DNA from: a bacterium D16-56
GTDB taxonomy: Bacteria; Bacillota; Clostridia; Lachnospirales; Lachnospiraceae
DNA length: 64,000 nucleotides
Assembly: GCA_003611875.1 (NCBI GenBank)
Contig: RAYY01000010.1
Coordinates: 1-64,000 of the forward strand
Reading direction: 5' to 3'
The translations under genes and the position numbers were made by a program. Under the pieces are notes generated by a model, which was given only the letters and a program-made list of their open reading frames with translations, made no database searches and had not been told where the DNA came from. Shown piece after piece: positions 43,192-51,911 of the stretch. Within the stretch, counting starts at the first letter, position 1; each line of letters starts with the position of its first letter.

Positions 43192-43294
43192 GAGCGTGTC
43201 TGAAAATTGCTTTCCGGAGGCAGTGAGCCCCAGCTTGCGGGACGCGGAAGCAGCTCTTTGTGGAGATGGCGGAAATGAATTTTAACACACGCTT
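43192..43294. repeat. MITE-like palindromic element
   Basis: AGCGTGTCTGAAAATT near the left end (43193-43208) is the imperfect inverted counterpart of AATTTTAACACACGCTT at the right end (43278-43294). Nested arms (GCTTTCCG and CGGAAGC) pair inside. It fills most of the 239-base gap between the lipoprotein and peptidase genes and has no reading frame. Confidence 0.6.
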
Positions 43295-43397
43295 TGGGGT
43301 ATGCGGTCCTGGGAAGGATTGGCAGGAGTGCTGCGGGCAGCAGGCTTTTGAGGGGCAGCAGGAAGACGAGATGGCCGGATAGGATAAGGAGGGTGTT

Positions 43398-44492
43398 ATG
43401 AGTCAGAAGCGGATTCGGGATTTTGGGATCGTGCCTGGGCGGATGAAGCCGGGAAAGGGGAATAAGATTACAGATGTTCCTGGGGTGCTGGTGGGGCATT
43501 GTACCATTAAGAACCAGGAAAACCATACAGGGGTCACGGTGATTCTTCCGGGAGGGGATAATGCTTTTGCCAAGAAGTACGTGGCGGCTTCCTATGTCCA
43601 CAATGGCTTTGGGAAAAGCTGCGGCCTGGTTCAGATTGATGAGCTGGGAACTTTGGAGACGCCCATTGCCCTTACCAATACCTTGAATGTGGGGGTGGTG
43701 TGGGATGCTTTGGCGGAATATGTGATCCGACAGTGTGAGAAGGAGCAGATTCCGGCAAAAAGCTTGAATCCTGTAGTAGGTGAGTGTAATGACAGCCAGA
43801 TCAACCATATTGAGAAGCGGGGGGTGAGGGAGGAGCATGTGTGGGAAGCGATTGCGTGTGCATCGGTGGATTTTGCAGAGGGAGACGTGGGGGCCGGGGC
43901 CGGAACCATCTGTTATGGACTGAAGGGTGGTATCGGGTCAGCTTCCAGAGTGGTAGAGCTTTATGGGAGGGAGTATACGATCGGGGTGCTGGTTCAGTCG
44001 AATTTTGGCGCTACAAGGGATTTTGTGCTGGATGATGTATGGATGGGGGAGAGGATCCTTGAGTGGAAGGCAGAAAGGGAAGGCGGCAGGATTTTGGACA
44101 GCGCCGGCCCTATGGCAGTCTCTGAATCAGACAAGGGCTCGATTATGACGATCCTGGCAACGGATCTTCCGGTGTCAGACCGGCAGCTAAGGCGGATTCT
44201 GCGCCGGACAGCAGTGGGCATTGCCCGCACGGGCGCTTATACTGGTCATGGGAGCGGCGAGGTGATGATCGGATTCAGTACGGCCAACCGGATTCCTATG
44301 GCTGCAGGGGAGGAACCGGAGGTTCAGTCTGTGATTCATGAATCCTTGATTAACCATGGGTTTCAGGGGGCTGCAGAGGCGGCTCATGAGGCTATATTAA
44401 ATTCCATGGTATGCGCCGGACGGACGGCGGGGATTGACGGGCAGGTGTATTATGGATTGGGGGAGATGCTGGCAGACTTTGGATTTTCCTGA
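43398..44492 (+). CDS. P1-family (DmpA-type) aminopeptidase
   Basis: P1/S58 peptidases are Ntn-type enzymes that cut themselves and then release N-terminal residues, including D-amino acids or beta-amino acids. The 364-residue protein has the N-terminal ITDVPGVLVGHCT segment, a conserved NDSQIN region, and the self-cleavage site Gly247-Ser248 in SDKGSIMTILATD, which generates the nucleophilic serine. The late TGHGSGEVMIGFSTANR segment is also conserved. AAGGAGGGTGTT precedes the ATG. The D-amino acid aminotransferase two genes upstream suggests a link to D-amino acid peptides, which is inference. Confidence 0.9.
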   Translation: MSQKRIRDFGIVPGRMKPGKGNKITDVPGVLVGHCTIKNQENHTGVTVILPGGDNAFAKKYVAASYVHNGFGKSCGLVQIDELGTLETPIALTNTLNVGVVWDALAEYVIRQCEKEQIPAKSLNPVVGECNDSQINHIEKRGVREEHVWEAIACASVDFAEGDVGAGAGTICYGLKGGIGSASRVVELYGREYTIGVLVQSNFGATRDFVLDDVWMGERILEWKAEREGGRILDSAGPMAVSESDKGSIMTILATDLPVSDRQLRRILRRTAVGIARTGAYTGHGSGEVMIGFSTANRIPMAAGEEPEVQSVIHESLINHGFQGAAEAAHEAILNSMVCAGRTAGIDGQVYYGLGEMLADFGFS

Positions 44493-44531
44493 CCCTTGTT
44501 TAGCCCATGGAAACAAAATCCATTCACGAAA

Positions 44532-44573
44532 GGGAAGCACATGGGAGAGCCAAGAGGCAGGTGCTTCCTTTTT
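44532..44573 (+). terminator. Rho-independent terminator after the peptidase gene
   Basis: GGAAGCAC (44533-44540) pairs with GTGCTTCC (44561-44568) and is followed by five T. The opposite small gene ends just beyond. Confidence 0.78.
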
Positions 44574-44594
44574 CTCTGGTAATGAAATGCTTTT

Positions 44595-44864
44595 TCACCC
44601 TTTCTTCCATGCCAATTTAAAAAGCAAACGGGCAATTCCGCCACATAGGGAAATCAGAAAGCCATTCTTTACCAATATTTTGCCAATCCCCATATGGATG
44701 GTATATTGTATCTGCAGCTCTAATGGCGGGTCTTGATAGGGGATACCTGCTTTAATTATGAAATAATAGGCGCCTATGAAAAAAATAATAATTCCGGCTA
44801 ATAGAATGGCATTGATTGTTTGGCGGATATATGATTCGGTTTTTGTTGGCTTTGTATTATCCAT
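44595..44864 (-). CDS. Small membrane protein of unknown function
   Basis: The 89-residue protein has two clear hydrophobic segments (about 17-39 and 62-82) with a short polar loop containing YQDPPLELQIQY. No domain is recognised. AGGAGG lies 10 bases before the start on the minus strand, so expression is credible. The DNA here is visibly more AT-rich than the flanking genes, which may indicate acquisition. The next gene on the minus strand lies 29 bases upstream and codes for another small membrane protein, so the two are probably one operon. Confidence 0.65.
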   Translation of the reverse strand: MDNTKPTKTESYIRQTINAILLAGIIIFFIGAYYFIIKAGIPYQDPPLELQIQYTIHMGIGKILVKNGFLISLCGGIARLLFKLAWKKG

Positions 44865-44893
44865 ACGTTTTTTGACCTCCTGTTTTTGTGCTG

Positions 44894-45295
44894 TCAGTGT
44901 CCCTCTATATTGTCTGCAAACGGTGCCGACGTATTGACATACATTGTGTAATACCCGTCGTCGGTTTTATTCACGTAACAATTCCATTCATCAAAAACAT
45001 AGTATTTCGACAGGCTATCCTCTATTTCCCTATCCTGCATTTCTGTTGAAAATATGATAGAAGACAGACAATCAACATGGTTTCCGGTTCCTGATGTATT
45101 CCCGGTTTCCGAATAAACACTTATAATCTTAATATCAGGAATTTCACTTTCTAAATGCATCTGTAATGTAGTGGTTTGCTTTTTGGTTGTCATATGATTT
45201 ACGCACATGCCAAAGATTTCATACAACACAAAAATAACAATTAGTATAATCGGCAAAGATAAAAGCGTAATCCCAAATCCTTTTAACAACTTCAT
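44894..45295 (-). CDS. Small membrane-anchored protein of unknown function
   Basis: The 133-residue protein has one N-terminal membrane segment (about 8-28) and a polar extracytoplasmic part with CVNH near 32, a cysteine in VDCLSS and another in WNCYVN; the latter two could form a disulfide outside the cell. No family is recognised. ATG at 45295 has GAGGAAGGAA upstream; the open frame extends to 45355 without signal. It shares the AT-rich composition of the next small gene. Confidence 0.62.
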   Translation of the reverse strand: MKLLKGFGITLLSLPIILIVIFVLYEIFGMCVNHMTTKKQTTTLQMHLESEIPDIKIISVYSETGNTSGTGNHVDCLSSIIFSTEMQDREIEDSLSKYYVFDEWNCYVNKTDDGYYTMYVNTSAPFADNIEGH

Positions 45296-45522
45296 AAAAA
45301 TTCCTTCCTCTACTCCGGATTTTTCGCTTTTGGCGAATTTGAATTCTGACGGCATCTCTAAGCAGCAGCCTGCTTGTTGATTTTATTATAACGCAGCGGT
45401 TTTTCAGATGGAATAGGTTTTATAAAAATTTCATTCTTTCAGGATAGTCTCATATAATTTATCTCCATTTCTTTATTAAGGGTCCGCATCACGAAAAATA
45501 AATTTTATGCGGGCTTAGACAC

Positions 45523-45551
45523 TTGCCATTGTCCAAATCTCCACATATAAT
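45523..45551 (+). promoter_or_regulatory. Predicted sigma-A promoter of two small genes
   Basis: TTGCCA (45523-45528) and TATAAT (45546-45551) are 17 bases apart. The gap 45296-45662 has no other plus-strand feature; on the minus strand an ATTATA at 45385-45390 could be the -10 box of the small membrane genes. Confidence 0.6.
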
Positions 45552-45662
45552 TGTAGTGTGCCGGAATGGATGATTGGGATATGTGAGCTTTGCAAAAGAA
45601 AAATACAAAAAGCGGAAAACCTTGGAAGGGCCAAAGGTGAGAGCGGGAAAGGGGTCACACTG

Positions 45663-45821
45663 ATGGATGATACAAAGGATAGGGAACAAATTCAGAGAGT
45701 GATGGACAAGCTGATATTGATGCAGCGCTATAGTCCCAAGCTGGTTCAGCTAAGGGCGCCTGCAGAGCAGCAGTGGTATTTGGGGAGGATGATACAGGCT
45801 GTCTGCCATGAAGCGTCTTAG
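45663..45821 (+). CDS. Small protein of unknown function
   Basis: The 52-residue product (MDDTKDREQIQRVM start) is charged and predicted helical, without a membrane segment. AAAGGGG lies 9 bases before the ATG and a good promoter lies 110 bases upstream. An in-frame ATG at 45558 would be almost leaderless. Its end overlaps the next small reading frame by 14 bases in another frame, so the two may be coupled, or may be pieces of one frameshifted gene. Confidence 0.5.
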   Translation: MDDTKDREQIQRVMDKLILMQRYSPKLVQLRAPAEQQWYLGRMIQAVCHEAS

Positions 45822-45948
45822 CTGTCTTTATCTGGATACCCAGGTGGCACGGAGGTACAATATAAAAGCCCTGGCGCCCCAGCTTATTGAGCATGTGGAG
45901 CTCGGCGGCATTTCTTTGTATGTGTGGCCGGAGAAATATTATAATTAA
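45808..45948 (+). CDS. Small protein of unknown function, overlapping the previous one
   Basis: The 46-residue product (MKRLSCLYLD start, EKYYN end) has no recognised domain. It begins inside the 3' end of the preceding small frame (overlap 45808-45821) and ends 38 bases from the convergent aroA stop. GGGGAGGATGA lies about 20 bases upstream, so binding-site support is weak and translational coupling would be needed. I give it a low confidence. Confidence 0.38.
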   Translation: MKRLSCLYLDTQVARRYNIKALAPQLIEHVELGGISLYVWPEKYYN

Positions 45949-45985
45949 GATCATTAAGCAGCCGAAAATCTTCTCAAGGCGACAG

Positions 45986-47266
45986 CTACATCGTCGCAAG
46001 CCGCCGCAGATCCTCATAAAACCCGGGATAGGAGATCTGAACACATTCCGCGTCTGCGATTTCGGTCTCACCGTCTGCCAGGCAGGAGATCACGGCAAAG
46101 GTCATAGCGATCCTGTGGTCAGCTCTGCTGTCGATAAGCGCCCCGTGAAGATGCTTTCCGCCGCGGATGATCATGCCGTCCTCTGTTTCCTCTACATCTG
46201 CCCCCATGGCGGAAAGATTGCGGACCATGGTCTCGATTCGATTGGATTCTTTGATCTTCAGCTCTGCGGCGTCACGGATTATGGTCTGGCCTTCTGCAAA
46301 GCATGCCATAGCAGCAATGACAGGAAGCTCGTCGATCAAGGTGGGGATCAGGGCGCCCTGGATGACCGTTCCATGAAGGCTGCTGCTTTTTACCAGAATA
46401 TCGGCAGCAGGTTCTCCGGATTCCAGGTTTTCATTGAGCAGGGTCAGGTCAGCGCCCATGTCCCTGCAGACCTTTAGGATACCGCTTCGGGTAGGGTTCA
46501 CCCCAACATTTTGAATCAGAATCTCTGAGTTTGGCACAAGTAAACCTGCGGCAATGAAAAACGCTGCAGAGGAGATATCGCCGGGCACCAGGATTTTCTG
46601 GCCATACAGCTCTTTGGCAGGAAGAAGAATGGCAGTAGTGTCTTTTGTGCGGATGTCAGCTCCAAAACGGCCAAGCATCAGCTCTGTGTGGTTTCTGGAC
46701 ACATAAGGCTCTGTGACCCGGGTTTCTCCGTCTCCGTAAAGTCCGGCCAAGAGAACAGCGGATTTTACCTGGGCGGATGCCACGGGGGACAGGTAGTGGG
46801 CAGCGTGAAGCTTTGAGCCTATAATTTCTAAGGGAGCGCAGCCATTGTCATGAAGGCTGCGGATCTGAGCTCCCATTTGGGAGAGAGGGGCAATGATCCG
46901 TTTCATGGGACGCTTTTGTATGGAGGCGTCTCCGGTCAGGGTGCTGGTAAAGGGCTGGGCAGCCAAGATGCCGGAGATCAGGCGGATGGTGGTGCCGCTG
47001 TTTCCGCAGTCCAATATGTTCTCCGGCGGCATTAATCCCCGCAGTCCCTTGCCGTGAACAAGAACAGAGGAACCATTGTTCTCAATCTGGATTCCCATCT
47101 GACGAAAGCAGGAGATGGTGGACAGACAGTCTGCCCCTTGAAGGAAATGGTGGATCTCCGTGGTTCCTCTGGCAATAGAGCCGAACATGACGGCCCGGTG
47201 GGAGATGGATTTGTCTCCCGGAATGGTGATTTGGCCTTTGAGGCGGCGGCATGGATAAAATTTCAT
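45986..47266 (-). CDS. aroA: 3-phosphoshikimate 1-carboxyvinyltransferase (EPSP synthase)
   Basis: EPSP synthase joins phosphoenolpyruvate and shikimate 3-phosphate, the sixth step of the shikimate pathway. The 426-residue protein has the two-domain inside-out barrel with N-terminal IPGDKSISHRAVMFGSIA (17-34), the GNSGTTIRLISGIL motif (about 88-101), the catalytic DELPVIAAMACFAEG region and KESNRIETM. It is the last gene of a minus-strand operon after prephenate dehydrogenase, 87 bases downstream of it. RBS GGAGGAAACC precedes the start. No clear terminator follows. Confidence 0.95.
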   Translation of the reverse strand: MKFYPCRRLKGQITIPGDKSISHRAVMFGSIARGTTEIHHFLQGADCLSTISCFRQMGIQIENNGSSVLVHGKGLRGLMPPENILDCGNSGTTIRLISGILAAQPFTSTLTGDASIQKRPMKRIIAPLSQMGAQIRSLHDNGCAPLEIIGSKLHAAHYLSPVASAQVKSAVLLAGLYGDGETRVTEPYVSRNHTELMLGRFGADIRTKDTTAILLPAKELYGQKILVPGDISSAAFFIAAGLLVPNSEILIQNVGVNPTRSGILKVCRDMGADLTLLNENLESGEPAADILVKSSSLHGTVIQGALIPTLIDELPVIAAMACFAEGQTIIRDAAELKIKESNRIETMVRNLSAMGADVEETEDGMIIRGGKHLHGALIDSRADHRIAMTFAVISCLADGETEIADAECVQISYPGFYEDLRRLATM

Positions 47267-47353
47267 AAGGTTTCCTCCTGGTTTAGGGTAACGCCTTTTC
47301 GCATTTGCTGGGCGCAGGTATGGGAAGGCTTCTTAAACATGGGATAAATGCAG

Positions 47354-48445
47354 TCAGCTCAGGGTATAGTTATATTTTTTGAGCTGTTCCCAGGCGGCGT
47401 TCATGGCATCCTCTTTATAAAAGCTGATTCTGAGAGCGCCTTCGCCCTGTTCCCGGTTGTGATTGATTCCGATATTTTTGATATTGATTCCCCGGGCGCT
47501 TAGGATTACAGATAAGGTGGAGATGGAACCTGGCTCGTCTACAATATCCACGGTAAAGGAATACTCAGGAGGCACCGGTCCCTTTGGACCGTCAGGAATG
47601 GAGCCTCGGTAGGTGCGGGAACGTGCAAACAGATCAAAAACCGCTTTGCTGTCATGGCCGCGCACCCCTTCCAGAATTTGGGTCAGGGAATCAATATATG
47701 CCTGCAGAATCCGGCAGATCGGTTCTGTGTTGGTCATACAGATCTGCTGCCACATCTCCGGGGAGGAGGATGCGATCCTGGTGATATCCTTAAATCCTCC
47801 TGCTGCAAGCTTTTTCATCTGTTCCTGGGAATCGTCGTGGTCCTGGACCAGATTTACCAGGCTGGAGGCAATAATGTGGGGCAGATGGCTGATGGCTGCC
47901 ACGATCTGATCATGCCGGGCAAAATCCAGCACAATGGGAATGGCCCCGATCAGCCTGGCAAGGTCCACCAGCCTGTCTACATCCGCCTGCCTGGAATGGG
48001 GAGTAGGTGTAATAACATAATAGGCATTTTCCAGAAGATGGTCAGAGGCATTTTCATAACCGGTTTTCTCGGAGCCGGCCATGGGATGTCCTCCTACAAA
48101 GCATTCTTCCATGCCAAGCTCCCGGACAGCGTGATGGATACTGGTTTTTGTGCTGCCTACATCTGTCACAACTGCGCCTTTTTTTAGAAAGGGGCGCAGC
48201 TCGGACAGATAGCGTGCATTATATTCCACAGGAGTGCATAAAAAGATCATGCCGCATTCCCTTAAGGCTTCCCCAACCCCGTCTAAAATCACATCCACAA
48301 TGCCGTCCTTATGTGCCTGTTCTAATTTGGAACGGGTTCTCATGTAAGCCATGATCTGGATGTCAGGACAGGTTCGTTTGATTCCTTTGGCAATGGAGCC
48401 GCCGATAAGCCCAAAACCGATAAAGCCGATTACCTTGTCTGACAT
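47354..48445 (-). CDS. tyrA: Prephenate dehydrogenase with ACT domain
   Basis: The enzyme oxidises prephenate to 4-hydroxyphenylpyruvate for tyrosine synthesis. The 363-residue protein has an N-terminal NAD-binding domain (IGFIGFGLIGGSIAKGI, about 6-22; GGHPMAGSEKTGYENA, about 118-133), a helical dimerisation domain, and a C-terminal ACT domain (about 295-360, VDIVDEPGSISTLSVILSARGI) that probably binds tyrosine for feedback control. Its start overlaps the stop of the DAHP synthase gene by one base (TGATG on the minus strand), so the two are translationally coupled. Confidence 0.94.
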   Translation of the reverse strand: MSDKVIGFIGFGLIGGSIAKGIKRTCPDIQIMAYMRTRSKLEQAHKDGIVDVILDGVGEALRECGMIFLCTPVEYNARYLSELRPFLKKGAVVTDVGSTKTSIHHAVRELGMEECFVGGHPMAGSEKTGYENASDHLLENAYYVITPTPHSRQADVDRLVDLARLIGAIPIVLDFARHDQIVAAISHLPHIIASSLVNLVQDHDDSQEQMKKLAAGGFKDITRIASSSPEMWQQICMTNTEPICRILQAYIDSLTQILEGVRGHDSKAVFDLFARSRTYRGSIPDGPKGPVPPEYSFTVDIVDEPGSISTLSVILSARGINIKNIGINHNREQGEGALRISFYKEDAMNAAWEQLKKYNYTLS

Positions 48446-49458
48446 CAGAAGCTCCTTTCTTCCAGCCGGGCATAAGGCCGCAGGGATGCGGTCAGCTCCT
48501 GGAATTGTTCAAAGGTCAAGGACTGGGGTCCGTCAGAGAGTGCCTGTGCCGGATTGGGATGAACCTCGATCATCAGCCCGTCAGCCCCTGCTGCAATCGC
48601 GCATTTGGCAAGGGGCGGCACATAGGCCCGGACGCCGGTGGCGTGGCTGGGGTCTACAATAACCGGCAAGTGGGTCTTGCCTTTCAGAACCGGCACAGCA
48701 CTGATATCCAGGGTATTTCTGGTAGAGGTTTCATAGGTGCGGATACCTCTTTCACATAAGACTACCTGTTCATTTCCCTCTGACATAATGTATTCCGCAG
48801 CGTTGAGCCATTCGTCGATGGTGGCGGACAGGCCTCTCTTTAAGAGCACAGGAATTCCGGCCTTTCCGGCTTCCTTTAAAAGCTCAAAGTTCTGCATGTT
48901 TCGTGCTCCGATCTGGAGCATATCTACGTATTTGACGGCAGCCTCAATGGCGTGGTGGCTGGTGACTTCACAGATGACCGAAAGTCCGGTGGCCTGCCTG
49001 GCCTCCTTCATATATTTTAGTCCTTCTTCCTCCAGTCCCTGAAAGGAGTAGGGTGAGGTTCGGGGCTTATACGCGCCGCCTCTTAAAAAGGTGGCTCCTG
49101 CTTTTTTTACTGCAAAGGCAGTTTCCAAAAGCTGCTCCCGGCTTTCCACTGCGCAGGGACCTGCCATGATCGTCAGGGTATGGGGGCCGATGGCAGTGCT
49201 GCCCACGGGAATCACGGACGCATCGGGATGGAACTTCCGGTTGGCAAGCTTATAGGATTCTGTGACTGACACTACCTTGTCCACCCCGTTGGCAATCTCA
49301 AAATTAATGTCTCGAAGCTTGGTTTTATCACCCACAACGCCTACGATCGTAACCTCATGTCCTTCCGAGAGGTGGACCTGAAGCCCTCTTTGTTCAATCT
49401 GGCAGGTAATATTTCGGATTGCTTCTTTTGAAGCATTTGGTTTCATAATAATAATCAT
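48445..49458 (-). CDS. aroF: 3-deoxy-7-phosphoheptulonate synthase (type I-beta)
   Basis: DAHP synthase condenses phosphoenolpyruvate and erythrose 4-phosphate, the first step of aromatic synthesis. The 337-residue protein has an N-terminal ferredoxin-like regulatory domain (about 1-70, IIIMKPNASKEAIRNI) and a TIM barrel with TIMAGPCAVES, GGAYKPRTSPYSFQG, and DPSHATG, which places it in the I-beta group whose regulatory domain binds tyrosine or phenylalanine. It is the first gene of the aromatic operon and has its own near-consensus promoter. The gene name is given by function; the type is DAHP synthase I-beta. Confidence 0.95.
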   Translation of the reverse strand: MIIIMKPNASKEAIRNITCQIEQRGLQVHLSEGHEVTIVGVVGDKTKLRDINFEIANGVDKVVSVTESYKLANRKFHPDASVIPVGSTAIGPHTLTIMAGPCAVESREQLLETAFAVKKAGATFLRGGAYKPRTSPYSFQGLEEEGLKYMKEARQATGLSVICEVTSHHAIEAAVKYVDMLQIGARNMQNFELLKEAGKAGIPVLLKRGLSATIDEWLNAAEYIMSEGNEQVVLCERGIRTYETSTRNTLDISAVPVLKGKTHLPVIVDPSHATGVRAYVPPLAKCAIAAGADGLMIEVHPNPAQALSDGPQSLTFEQFQELTASLRPYARLEERSF

Positions 49459-49514
49459 GGTTTCATCCTCACAGAATAAATAGTTTAATGGTTGGATAAC
49501 AGATGCCTTCCGCT

Positions 49515-49543
49515 ATTCTAACCCATTCCGTCCGGATTGTCAA
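49515..49543 (-). promoter_or_regulatory. Near-consensus promoter of the aromatic operon
   Basis: On the minus strand a perfect TTGACA (49538-49543) is followed after 17 bases by TAGAAT (49515-49520). The leader to the DAHP synthase start is about 50 bases; no T-box, riboswitch or attenuator was recognised in it. Confidence 0.8.
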
Positions 49544-49626
49544 CGCTCTATTGCTTTAAACTTCAACGCTTTAAAGTGATAAAAATTTTCATGAACAAAA
49601 TATTTTGTGCAAATCTTCTCTTTGGC

Positions 49627-49655
49627 TTGTAATTTGCAAGCTTTTTTAGTAGAAT
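49627..49655 (+). promoter_or_regulatory. Predicted promoter of the EF-G-like gene
   Basis: TTGTAA (49627-49632) and TAGAAT (49650-49655) are 17 bases apart, 40 bases before the start codon. It is divergent from the aromatic operon promoter. Confidence 0.65.
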
Positions 49656-49694
49656 ATCATCATGGACAAAAATTGAGATACAGGAGGGAATTTT

Positions 49695-51797
49695 ATGAAC
49701 GTATATGGGACACAGCAAATCCGCAACGTCGTGCTTCTTGGCCATGGAGGAGCCGGTAAGACGACAGTGGCAGAAGCACTGGCACTGCTCACCGGCGTCA
49801 CCAAGCGCATGGGAAAGGTAACCGACGGAAATACGATCAGCGATTATGATAAAGAAGAGATCAAGCGTCAGTTCTCCATTTCCACATCTCTGATCCCGTT
49901 AGAGTACAAGGGAGAAGACGGGCCGATCAAGATTAACCTTCTGGATACTCCCGGATATTTTGACTTTGTGGGAGAGGCTGAAGAGGCTGTCAGTGTGGCA
50001 GACGCAGCGATTATTGTAGTGAACTGCAAGGCAGGCATTGAAGTGGGGACGGAGAAAGCCTGGGAGCTGTGTGAGAAGCTTGGCCTGCCCCGGATTATTT
50101 TTGTGACCAATATGGACGACGACCATGCAAGCTACCGGGAGCTGGTATTAAAGCTGGAGAAGCGGTTCGGCAGAAAGATCGCCCCGTTCCAGCTTCCGAT
50201 TCGTGAGAACGAGAAGTTTGTGGGTTATGTGAATGTGGTGAAGATGGCAGGACGCCGCTTTACCAATATGAGTGATTATGAGGAGTGCGAGATTCCGGAA
50301 TATTCCCAGAAGAACCTAGGGATTGCCAGAGAGGCCCTGATGGAGGCTGTGGCGGAGACCAGTGAGGAGTATATGGAGCGGTATTTCTCCGGGGAGGAGT
50401 TTACACAGGAGGAGATCGCCTCAGCGCTTCGGTCTCATGTGATTGACGGCAGCATTGTGCCGGTTCTTATGGGGTCAGGGATCAACTGCCAGGGCTTTAA
50501 GACGCTTCTTCAGGCCATTGACCGGTATCTGCCGACCCCGGATAAGTTTGAGTGTATTGGTGTGGATGTGTCTACCGGAGAGCGTTTTACGGCAAAGTAT
50601 AATGATCAGGTATCCTTATCTGCACGGGTATTTAAGACCATTGTGGACCCGTTTATCGGAAAATACTCCCTGATGAAGATTTGTACCGGAACCTTGAAGC
50701 CGGATTCGGTTATTTATAATGTAAATAAGGACGCAGAGGAGAAGGTGGGCAAGGTCTATTTGCTGCGGGGCAAGGAGTCCATTGAGGTGCCGGAGCTGAA
50801 GGCCGGAGATATCGGCGCAGTGGCAAAGCTGAATGTGACCCAGACCGGAGATACCATTGCCGTGCGCACTGCGCCGATTGTTTATCATAAGCCGCAGATC
50901 TCTACTCCTTATACCTATATGCGCTACAAGACTGTCACCAAGGGCGACGAGGATAAGGTGAGCAGCGCTCTGGCCAAGCTGACAGAGGAGGATCTGACCT
51001 TAAAGGCAGTCAATGACAAGGAAAACCGGCAGCTTCTTCTGTACGGCATCGGAGATCAGCAGCTTGAGGTGGTGGTCAGCAAGCTGCTAAATCGCTATAA
51101 AGTAGAGATTGAGCTGAGCAAGCCTAAATTTGCCTTCCGTGAGACCATCCGAAAGAAGGTGGAGGTTCAGGGCAAATACAAGAAGCAGACCGGCGGACAT
51201 GGTCAGTATGGTGATGTGAAGATGATCTTTGAACCGTCAGGAGATTTGGAGATTCCTTATGTGTTTGAGGAAAATGTATTCGGCGGAGCGGTTCCCAGGA
51301 ATTATTTCCCTGCAGTAGAGAAGGGCGTTCAGGAAAGCTGCGTGAAAGGCCCCTTGGCAGCCTATCCGGTAGTGGGCGTGAAGGCAACCCTGATCGACGG
51401 CTCTTATCATCCTGTGGATTCTTCTGAGATGGCATTTAAGACAGCAGCCTCCATGGCATTTAAGAAAGGCTTTATGGATGCCAATCCGGTACTTTTAGAG
51501 CCGATTGCCTCTGTGAAGGTGACGGTTCCCGATAAGTTTACAGGGGATGTAATGGGGGATTTAAACCGGAGAAGAGGCCGTGTTCTGGGAATGAATTCCG
51601 ATCATCACGGCAAGCAGATCATCGAGGCGGATGTTCCCATGTCCGAGATGTTCGGCTACAACACGGATCTGCGTTCCATGACCGGAGGAATCGGGCTTTA
51701 TGAATATGAGTTTGCCCGTTATGAGCAGGCGCCCGGTGATATTCAGAAGAAGGAAGTGGAAGCAAGGGCAGCGAAGATTGACAAGCTGGATGTATAG
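49695..51797 (+). CDS. Elongation factor G-like translational GTPase (paralogue)
   Basis: The 700-residue protein has all five EF-G domains: GTPase (about 8-275), domain II (about 300-385), III, IV (about 480-600) and V (about 605-680). The P-loop GHGGAGKTT (16-24) is normal. The switch II motif is DTPGYFDF, with Tyr88 where canonical EF-G has the catalytic His, and the base-recognition motif is TNMD (138-141) where NKMD is usual. These changes mark the EF-G-like branch, not the ribosomal translocase FusA, which is expected in the rpsL-rpsG operon elsewhere. CAGGAGGG precedes the ATG. Its cellular role is not known. Confidence 0.9.
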   Translation: MNVYGTQQIRNVVLLGHGGAGKTTVAEALALLTGVTKRMGKVTDGNTISDYDKEEIKRQFSISTSLIPLEYKGEDGPIKINLLDTPGYFDFVGEAEEAVSVADAAIIVVNCKAGIEVGTEKAWELCEKLGLPRIIFVTNMDDDHASYRELVLKLEKRFGRKIAPFQLPIRENEKFVGYVNVVKMAGRRFTNMSDYEECEIPEYSQKNLGIAREALMEAVAETSEEYMERYFSGEEFTQEEIASALRSHVIDGSIVPVLMGSGINCQGFKTLLQAIDRYLPTPDKFECIGVDVSTGERFTAKYNDQVSLSARVFKTIVDPFIGKYSLMKICTGTLKPDSVIYNVNKDAEEKVGKVYLLRGKESIEVPELKAGDIGAVAKLNVTQTGDTIAVRTAPIVYHKPQISTPYTYMRYKTVTKGDEDKVSSALAKLTEEDLTLKAVNDKENRQLLLYGIGDQQLEVVVSKLLNRYKVEIELSKPKFAFRETIRKKVEVQGKYKKQTGGHGQYGDVKMIFEPSGDLEIPYVFEENVFGGAVPRNYFPAVEKGVQESCVKGPLAAYPVVGVKATLIDGSYHPVDSSEMAFKTAASMAFKKGFMDANPVLLEPIASVKVTVPDKFTGDVMGDLNRRRGRVLGMNSDHHGKQIIEADVPMSEMFGYNTDLRSMTGGIGLYEYEFARYEQAPGDIQKKEVEARAAKIDKLDV

Positions 51798-51847
51798 GTC
51801 TCATAAGGGATTTGTGAGGAATTTGTCATAGCAGGCTCAAATTTGCA

Positions 51848-51874
51848 GGGGAGCTGGCCATAGGCCGGCTCCCC
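51848..51874 (+). terminator. Strong stem-loop after the EF-G-like gene
   Basis: GGGGAGCTGGCC pairs with GGCCGGCTCCCC (12 positions, one mismatch) around ATA. The following T run is short, so termination is probable but may be partial. Confidence 0.62.
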
Positions 51875-51911
51875 TGTTATGACAGGCTAAGGAACTGTTC
51901 TGTTCCTTAGC

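Noticed and set aside
49459-49514. Possible T-box or other leader control of the aromatic operon
   Set aside because: The leader is only about 50 bases long and shows no T-box sequence or terminator.
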